Assembly: GCA_919902475.1 (NCBI GenBank)
Contig: CAKKRA010000185.1
Coordinates: 1 to 9,964, forward strand
Source: Nitrospiria bacterium
GTDB taxonomy: Bacteria; Nitrospirota; CAKKRA01; 9FT-COMBO-42-15
Direction: 5' to 3'
DNA length: 9,964 nt
Part shown: piece after piece, positions 5,236-9,964 of the stretch
Layout: every line of letters begins with the position of its first letter
Position numbering within the stretch: position 1 is the stretch's first letter
Translations under genes and position numbers: made by a program
The notes under the pieces: generated by a model
Seen by the model: only the letters and a program-made list of their open reading frames with translations
Database searches by the model: none
Told to the model about the DNA's origin: nothing

Positions 5236-5638
5236 GCATAGGGAGTTTAAAAATCCCATTCCTACAGTTGATATAATTATTGAATTAGAAGACAAAGGGA
5301 TAATTCTGATAAAGAGAAAGAACCCGCCTTATGGCTGGGCGATACCAGGCGGATTTGTAGATTACGGTGAGAGTCTTGAGGATGCAGCAAAAAGGGAGGC
5401 TAAAGAAGAGACATCCCTAAATGTAGAACTTATTAAACAGTTTCATACATATTCAGATCCGAAAAGGGATGATCGGTTTCATACTATATCTACTGTTTAT
5501 ATTGCAAAGGCAAAGGGAGAGCCAAAGGCAGCAGATGATGCTGCTGAGTTCGGCGTGTTTAAAGAGGACAATCTGCCAGAGCCGATTGTTTTTGACCATA
5601 AGGAGATATTGAAGGATTATTTTAGGAAGAGGAGGTAG
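5225..5638 (+). CDS. Nudix hydrolase (ADP-ribose pyrophosphatase / 8-oxo-dGTPase-like)
   Basis: Hydrolase of nucleoside diphosphates linked to another moiety, 137 residues. The Nudix box runs 43-65: Gly43, x5, Glu49, x7, Arg57-Glu58-Ala-Lys-Glu61-Glu62-Thr-Ser-Leu. It matches GX5EX7REUXEEXGU except that the last Gly is Ser64, while all metal-binding Glu residues are kept. The flanks NPIPTVDIIIEL, RKNPPYGWAIPGGFVDYGES and FHTYSDPKRDDRFHT are typical of a compact family often labelled ADP-ribose pyrophosphatase or MutT-like; the exact substrate cannot be read from sequence. The only start that keeps the N-terminal strand is GTG 5225, which overlaps hfq by 11 nt and has at best a weak ribosome-binding site, so coupling to hfq translation is likely. 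It sits next to MTA/purine salvage genes. Confidence 0.9.
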   Translation: MESRHREFKNPIPTVDIIIELEDKGIILIKRKNPPYGWAIPGGFVDYGESLEDAAKREAKEETSLNVELIKQFHTYSDPKRDDRFHTISTVYIAKAKGEPKAADDAAEFGVFKEDNLPEPIVFDHKEILKDYFRKRR

Positions 5639-5644
5639 TTGAAG

Positions 5645-6526
5645 TTGAACGCAGATATTGGTATAATCGGCGGAAGCGGTTTGTATGAAATGGAAGGGCT
5701 TACTAATGTTAAGGAGGTAAAGATAAAGACCCCATTTGGCGACCCTTCTGATAAATTTATTCTCGGCACATTAAGCGGCAGGAGGCTTGCCTTTCTGCCG
5801 AGGCACGGCAAGGGACACAGGATACTTCCAACAGAGATTAATTTCAGGGCAAATATCTATGCTATGAAAAAGCTCGGTGTTGAAAGGATAATCTCTGTCA
5901 GCGCTGTTGGAAGCATGAGAGAGGAGATAGAACCAGGGCATATTATGATTCCAAGCCAGTTTTATGACCATACAAAAAAAAGGATAAGCACATTCTTTGG
6001 AGACGGCATAGTTGCGCATGTTGGAATGGCTGACCCTGTATGCAATGGGCTTGCAGAGCATCTCTACAGGTCAAGCATTTCAGTTGGCGCAAAGACGCAT
6101 AATGGAGGCATATATCTCTGCATGGAAGGCCCGCAGTTTTCAACGAGGGGAGAGTCTCTGATATACAGGAAATGGGGTGTGGATGTTATTGGCATGACAA
6201 ATGTTACAGAGGCAAAGCTCGCAAGGGAGGCAGAGATATGTTACGCCGCAATTGCGCTTTCAACTGATTATGACTGCTGGCACGTTTCAGAGGATGATGT
6301 TACAGTAGAGGCAGTGATTCAGATTATAAAGCAGAATGTTGATACAGCAAAGAGGATAATAAGGGATGCTGTATTAAATATACCAAAGGGGCGGGATTGC
6401 CATTGCAAGGATGCCCTTGCGAATACGATTATGACAGACCCAAAGCTCATCCCGTTAAAAACAAAAAAGAGGCTTGAATTGATTATTGGAAAATATATTA
6501 AAACGAGCAAGAAAGGAAAAAAGTAA
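5645..6526 (+). CDS. mtnP: S-methyl-5'-thioadenosine phosphorylase (MTAP)
   Basis: Phosphorolysis of 5'-methylthioadenosine, the by-product of polyamine synthesis and radical-SAM or homoserine-lactone chemistry, to adenine and methylthioribose-1-phosphate. 293 residues from TTG 5645; an in-frame TTG at 5639 is only 3 nt from AGGAGG (5630-5635), whereas 5645 is 9 nt away and better placed. Motifs: GIIGGSGLY (phosphate loop), TPFGDPSD, LPRHGKGHRILPTEINFRANI, SAVGSMREEIEPG, CMEGPQFSTRGES, then GMTNVTEAKLAREAEICY and LSTDYDCWH. The last two are characteristic of MTA-type rather than inosine/guanosine-type members, with the DYD Asp residues reading the 6-amino group. Six nt after the Nudix gene and one nt before the kinase, so almost certainly co-transcribed. 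Confidence 0.93.
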   Translation: MNADIGIIGGSGLYEMEGLTNVKEVKIKTPFGDPSDKFILGTLSGRRLAFLPRHGKGHRILPTEINFRANIYAMKKLGVERIISVSAVGSMREEIEPGHIMIPSQFYDHTKKRISTFFGDGIVAHVGMADPVCNGLAEHLYRSSISVGAKTHNGGIYLCMEGPQFSTRGESLIYRKWGVDVIGMTNVTEAKLAREAEICYAAIALSTDYDCWHVSEDDVTVEAVIQIIKQNVDTAKRIIRDAVLNIPKGRDCHCKDALANTIMTDPKLIPLKTKKRLELIIGKYIKTSKKGKK

Positions 6527-6527
6527 T

Positions 6528-7436
6528 ATGAGTCTCCTTGTAGTTGGTTCAGTGGCATTTGATTCTGTAAAGACTCCGTTTGGAGAGGCTGATGATGTGC
6601 TCGGCGGCTCTGCAACATATTTCTCCACCGCAGCAAGTTATTTTACAGATGTAAATTTAGTAGCAGTTGTAGGCGAGGACTTTCCAAAGGCCCACATAGA
6701 TTTCTTAAAGAGCAGGGAAATAAATTTAGACGGCCTGCAAAAGGTTTCTGGCAGGACATTCAGGTGGAAGGGAGAATACGGCTATCAACTGAATGAGGCA
6801 AAGACATTAGAGACGCATCTTAATGTATTTCAGAGTTTCAAACCAGTGATACCTGATTCCTACAAATCGTCAAAATTTGTTTTTCTTGCAAACATAGACC
6901 CCGAGCTCCAGATTGATGTCTTAAAGCAGGTAAAGGATCCCGAGATTGTCGGCTGCGATACAATGAACTTCTGGATAAGCGGCAAAAAAGATGCCCTTCT
7001 CAAAACCCTTAAAGAGGTTGACATATTGATAATCAATGACGGCGAGGCAAGGGAATTGGCAGGGGAGGTAAATCTATTAAAGGCAGCGAAGTGCATACTG
7101 TCTTACGGTCCAAAAATATTGATTATCAAAAGAGGGGAATACGGCTCACTTTTGTTTAACGGCGCGAATATCTTTGCAGCGCCTGCCTATCCGCTTGAGA
7201 TAGTGTTTGATCCAACAGGCGCAGGCGACACCTTTGCAGGCGGTTTTATGGGTTATCTGTCAAATACAGGGAATATCTCTGAATCTGCAATAAGGCAGGC
7301 GATTATCTTTGGCAGTGTGATGGCATCATACAATGTTGAGGCATTCAGCTTAGAGAGGCTCAAGAGCCTTAACTATAAAGATATTGAAGAGAGGTACAGG
7401 GCATTTAAGAAACTAACACATTTTGAGGACCTATAA
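6528..7436 (+). CDS. PfkB/ribokinase-family kinase, substrate unknown
   Basis: ATP-dependent kinase of the ribokinase fold, 302 residues. ATG 6528 has GAAAGGA (6511-6517) upstream; a longer in-frame start at 6486 would lie inside mtnP and adds non-homologous residues. Features: VVGSVAFDS first strand, the GG substrate loop LGGSATYFSTAA, VGEDFP, the N-x-x-E motif NDGE (170-173, Mg/phosphate binding), and the anion-hole signature DPTGAGDTFAGGF with catalytic base Asp234. The distinctive core ETHLNVF, FLANIDPELQ and VGCDTMNFWI belongs to a conserved PfkB subgroup that I recall as lacking an assigned substrate. One nt separates it from mtnP, so a role with MTA, methylthioribose or adenosine products is suggested by position only. 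Adenosine, ribose and other sugars are equally possible substrates. Confidence 0.88.
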   Translation: MSLLVVGSVAFDSVKTPFGEADDVLGGSATYFSTAASYFTDVNLVAVVGEDFPKAHIDFLKSREINLDGLQKVSGRTFRWKGEYGYQLNEAKTLETHLNVFQSFKPVIPDSYKSSKFVFLANIDPELQIDVLKQVKDPEIVGCDTMNFWISGKKDALLKTLKEVDILIINDGEARELAGEVNLLKAAKCILSYGPKILIIKRGEYGSLLFNGANIFAAPAYPLEIVFDPTGAGDTFAGGFMGYLSNTGNISESAIRQAIIFGSVMASYNVEAFSLERLKSLNYKDIEERYRAFKKLTHFEDL

Positions 7437-7450
7437 ATAAAGGGGTGGCT

Positions 7451-8197
7451 ATGAAAAGGATCTTTTTAAGTTGTGCAGTTGTATTATTATTCATCTATGC
7501 CTGCGGCCCGTCTCTTGCAGAGCGAAAGAGGATGGCAGACGCCAACCACAAGCTCGGCCTGAAATATTACAGCGAAGGCAATATCCAGTTAGCCTATGTG
7601 GAATTTCAGAAGGCAATTGCTGCATATAAGGATGATAGGGATTCCTATTATCTGCTTGGCCTGATAAACAGCAATATGGGCAAACTTGATGAGGCAATTG
7701 ATATGTATATAAAGGCCTTAAAGATAGACCCTAATTTTTCAGATGCCCACACAAATTTAGGCGTTGTTTATACAACACAGAAAAAATGGGACAAGGCAAT
7801 AGAGGAGTTTAAAAAGGCATTGTCAAATCCTCAGTATCCATATCCGCAGTCAGCCCATTACAATTTAGGGCTTGTCTACTTAAACATTAATGAGTATGAA
7901 AAGGCATTAAAGGAGTTTGAAACATCTGTAAAGATACAGCCAAATTTTGAGCCTGCCTATTTCCAGCTCGGACAGATTTATGAGAGGATGGGAAAAAGGA
8001 AGGAGGCAATAGTTAATTATCTGGAAGCAATAAAGATAAATCCGGGCCTTGTAGACGCCCACTACTATTTAGGCATTGCATATTATAAGGAAGGCAATAA
8101 AAAATTGGCAGCAGAGGAATTTAAAAAGGTAATAGATAGAGCGCCAGAGAGTGATTTTGCCAATTCTGCCAAAAATTATCTTAAAATCTTAAAATAG
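7451..8197 (+). CDS. TPR lipoprotein, PilF/PilW-like
   Basis: Putative lipoprotein of 248 residues. ATG 7451 is chosen over GTG 7445 because the A/G-rich ribosome-binding site AAGGGG (7440-7445) covers the latter. The signal is MKRIFLSCAVVLLFIYAC with lipobox IYAC and Cys18 lipidated. The rest is six consecutive TPR units of about 34-36 residues with the usual pattern (KLGLKYYSEG, YLLGLINSNMG, NLGVVYTTQK, NLGLVYLNIN, QLGQIYERMG, YLGIAYYKEG). In gammaproteobacteria an outer-membrane TPR lipoprotein PilF/PilW, which helps PilQ secretin assembly, lies just before rodZ; the same pairing here supports a PilF-like call. TPR proteins are hard to assign by sequence, so a general scaffold role is the safe statement. 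Gap to the next gene is 9 nt. Confidence 0.8.
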   Translation: MKRIFLSCAVVLLFIYACGPSLAERKRMADANHKLGLKYYSEGNIQLAYVEFQKAIAAYKDDRDSYYLLGLINSNMGKLDEAIDMYIKALKIDPNFSDAHTNLGVVYTTQKKWDKAIEEFKKALSNPQYPYPQSAHYNLGLVYLNINEYEKALKEFETSVKIQPNFEPAYFQLGQIYERMGKRKEAIVNYLEAIKINPGLVDAHYYLGIAYYKEGNKKLAAEEFKKVIDRAPESDFANSAKNYLKILK

Positions 8198-8206
8198 GTT
8201 CTTCTT

Positions 8207-9112
8207 ATGGAGCCAATAGGCGAATACTTAAAGAGAATAAGAAAATCCAGTGATACCTCTCTTGAGACTGTAGCAGCAAAGACAAAGATTAATATCACTT
8301 ATCTTATTGCCATTGAAGAGGGCAGATTTAATGACCTGCCAGGCGAGGTATTTGTAAAGGGGTTCCTGCGCTCCTATGCCAAGTGCCTTGGTATTAGTGA
8401 AGCAGATGTTATTGATAGATATAATCAGTTGAGAAATGAGACAAAGGAGACTGTGCCTCTTGAGAACAAGGCTGCAGATCTGATACAAAGGGCAGAGGCG
8501 GTAAATTTAGACACAAAAAAGATTACCCCAATAATAGGCTCTGCAGTCGTAGTTTTTCTTATTATTCTTGCTATACTCTTTCTTCGCACAGAGGAGCCTG
8601 TTAAGAAGGCAGAAAAGCGAGAAGATAAGAAGGTAAAAATAGAAAACACAGAAAAGGCAGTGGAAAAGGCTAAAGATGTTATCGAGACTCCAGTTCAGGC
8701 ATTAAACAAAAAGGAGACAGAGCCTGCTCCACAGCCGAAGGCTGAGCAAATAAAAAAGGCGAAGAACAGCCTCACACTGGTAATTAATGCCGCTGAGCAG
8801 AGCTGGCTGATGATAACCATTGATGAAAAGGAAAAGAAGGATATCTTGCTGCAGCCCGGTGAAAAGATAAACCTGAAGGCAGAGAAGAGCTTTCTTATTA
8901 CACTCGGAAATGCCGGGGGTGTTGATATTGAATTTAACGGGAAAAAGTTAGAGCCATTTGGGCCAAAGGGGAGGGTTGTTTCAAATATCCTGCTGACAAG
9001 GGAAAAGATAGGCCGAAAAAAGGCTGAGTCAGCAATAAAGAAAGAGACGGATATGCCAAAGGAAAAAGATAAGGCTGAGGAAGTTCAACCGCCTCTTCAG
9101 GATAATCAGTAG
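8207..9112 (+). CDS. rodZ: RodZ-like HTH / single-pass membrane protein with DUF4115
   Basis: Bitopic inner-membrane protein of 301 residues, like RodZ, which tethers MreB and the elongation machinery. Residues 1-75 form the cytoplasmic HTH_25 domain (IGEYLKRIRKSSDTSLETVAAKTKI, then YLIAIEEGRFNDLPGEVFVKGFLRSYAKCLGI). A transmembrane helix spans about 108-126 (PIIGSAVVVFLIILAILFL), preceded by KK, consistent with the N terminus inside. A Lys/Glu-rich low-complexity linker (about 127-187) leads to the DUF4115 periplasmic domain (about 188-265, SLTLVINAAEQSWLMITIDE...LLQPGEKINL...GNAGGVDIEFNGK). The Lys/Glu-rich tail (266-301) is poorly conserved. No mre genes are in view, so the cell-shape role is inferred from family. 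The ribosome-binding site is weak (only TAGG at 8195-8198), suggesting translational dependence on the gene before it. Confidence 0.85.
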   Translation: MEPIGEYLKRIRKSSDTSLETVAAKTKINITYLIAIEEGRFNDLPGEVFVKGFLRSYAKCLGISEADVIDRYNQLRNETKETVPLENKAADLIQRAEAVNLDTKKITPIIGSAVVVFLIILAILFLRTEEPVKKAEKREDKKVKIENTEKAVEKAKDVIETPVQALNKKETEPAPQPKAEQIKKAKNSLTLVINAAEQSWLMITIDEKEKKDILLQPGEKINLKAEKSFLITLGNAGGVDIEFNGKKLEPFGPKGRVVSNILLTREKIGRKKAESAIKKETDMPKEKDKAEEVQPPLQDNQ

Positions 9113-9121
9113 TTTATTAAT

Positions 9122-9964
9122 ATGCCTGCCATTGATAAAAGGATTTCAAAGACACTTAAATTTCTAAAATCACATATAAAACTCAAACCAGAGATAGGCA
9201 TAATACTCGGCTCAGGATTTGGTGATGCTGCAAGCATTATCAAGGAAACAGAGGCTATTCCATATCATAGGATTGTCAATTTTTCTGTATCAACTGTAAA
9301 GGGACATAAAGGTAATCTAATATTTGGGAGGATTGCCAATAAACCTTTGGTTATCATGCAGGGAAGGGTGCATTACTATGAGGGCTATTCTATGAATGAA
9401 GTTATCTTTCCTGTCAGGGTCATGGCCGGTCTTGGAATAAAGACATTGATTGTTACAACCTCTGTGGGCGGCATAAATAAGAGATTTAAAAAGGGTGATT
9501 TTATGATTATAAAAGACCATATAAACCTTATGCCTGAAAATCCTTTAAGGGGGAAGAGGAAAGATGTGTTCATTGATATGTCTTCTGCCTATGATAAGGA
9601 GCTTCAGGAGATTGCTGCGAGGGTGGGAAAGGCAGCAAGGCTAAAATTAAATAAAGGCGTGCTCGCTGCCTTATCAGGTCCATCTTATGAAACACCTGCT
9701 GAGATAAACATGCTGCAAAAACTCGGCGCAGACGCAGTCTGCATGTCAACTGTACCTGAGGTTATTATGGCAAGGTATCTTGGCATAAAGGTTCTGGGTA
9801 TTGCCCTGATATCAAATATGGCAGCAGGCATTTCCCCGATGCCGCTTTCTCATGCAGAGGTTGTTCAGGCAGGAAAAGAAAGGGCAAAGGCAGCAGCCCT
9901 TCTTATTGAGGGCTTTATAAAAATCATATCCAATTTTTTGGTAATTAATCGCAAGCGTATAGCG
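9122..9964 (+). CDS. Purine nucleoside phosphorylase, PNP-I trimeric type (3' end outside window)
   Basis: Phosphorolysis of purine nucleosides to base and (deoxy)ribose-1-phosphate. 281 codons are open to the window edge; family members are about 270-290 residues, so only a few are probably missing. Motifs in order: IILGSGFGDAA (phosphate loop Ser), HKGN, GRVHYYEGYSMNEVIFPVRVMAGLG (conserved Arg/His), TTSVGGINKRFKKGDFMIIKDHINLMPENPL, SGPSYETPAEINML (purine-site Glu), CMSTVPEVIMARYLGIKVLGIALISNMAAG (conserved Met-Ser and Asn). The loop TTSVGG replaces the usual TNAAGG. The SNMAAG Asn, which reads the 6-oxo group, argues for inosine/guanosine use, unlike the MTA phosphorylase upstream. The ATG is 9 nt after rodZ with no visible ribosome-binding site. 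A paralogue of mtnP in the same run. Confidence 0.88.
   Translation, partial: MPAIDKRISKTLKFLKSHIKLKPEIGIILGSGFGDAASIIKETEAIPYHRIVNFSVSTVKGHKGNLIFGRIANKPLVIMQGRVHYYEGYSMNEVIFPVRVMAGLGIKTLIVTTSVGGINKRFKKGDFMIIKDHINLMPENPLRGKRKDVFIDMSSAYDKELQEIAARVGKAARLKLNKGVLAALSGPSYETPAEINMLQKLGADAVCMSTVPEVIMARYLGIKVLGIALISNMAAGISPMPLSHAEVVQAGKERAKAAALLIEGFIKIISNFLVINRKRIA

Noticed and set aside
6486..6527. Upstream in-frame start of the kinase inside mtnP
   Set aside because: The added residues are just the mtnP 3' end in another frame; ATG 6528 has its own ribosome-binding site and starts the conserved first strand.

Overview
The window is a stretch of ordinary bacterial housekeeping DNA. All twelve recognisable genes lie on the + strand and are tightly packed. 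The organism is Gram-negative: it has a Tol-Pal system (tolB-pal-cpoB), three putative lipoproteins with N-terminal lipoboxes, and Hfq. MutL carries the metal-dependent endonuclease motif, so this lineage probably has no MutH and is not an E. coli-type gammaproteobacterium. Moderate A+T content by eye, heavy use of AAG, AGG and ATA codons, and abundant short palindromic repeats fit Desulfobacterota, Nitrospirota or a related uncultivated group. The sequence alone does not fix the phylum.

Region 1 (1-2107) is the Tol-Pal envelope module. It holds the C-terminal half of the TolB beta-propeller, the Pal lipoprotein, and a CpoB/YbgF coiled-coil/TPR protein that here looks like a lipoprotein. The tolB-pal gap carries degenerate octamer repeats. 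The pal-cpoB gap carries a perfect 12-bp hairpin of a dispersed-repeat type.

Region 2 (2099-2211) is a repeat boundary. A near-perfect 38-nt palindrome covers the cpoB stop codon. It is followed by a second element of the GTCATTCC type in opposite orientation. This marks the junction between the Tol-Pal module and the next gene run.

Region 3 (2212-9964) is one co-directional run: mutL, miaA, hfq, a Nudix hydrolase, MTA phosphorylase (mtnP), a PfkB-family kinase, a PilF-like TPR lipoprotein, a RodZ-like HTH/transmembrane protein, and a purine nucleoside phosphorylase that runs off the end. Gaps are 14 nt or less, or genes overlap, except for the 67-nt miaA-hfq gap, which holds a plausible sigma70-type promoter. 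The themes are mismatch repair and tRNA modification (mutL-miaA), post-transcriptional control (hfq), nucleotide clean-up and MTA/purine salvage (Nudix, mtnP, kinase, PNP), and cell shape or pilus (pilF-like/rodZ-like).

I see no defence island, CRISPR array, tRNA, rRNA, phage or transposase gene. The points most worth following up are repeat-derived sequence inside mutL, the cluster of palindromes between modules, the exact 132-bp periodicity in tolB, and the uncharacterised kinase coupled to MTA phosphorylase. Several automatic start choices (cpoB, mutL, mtnP, the kinase, the TPR lipoprotein) should be moved downstream, as given here. None of this amounts to a new biological system.
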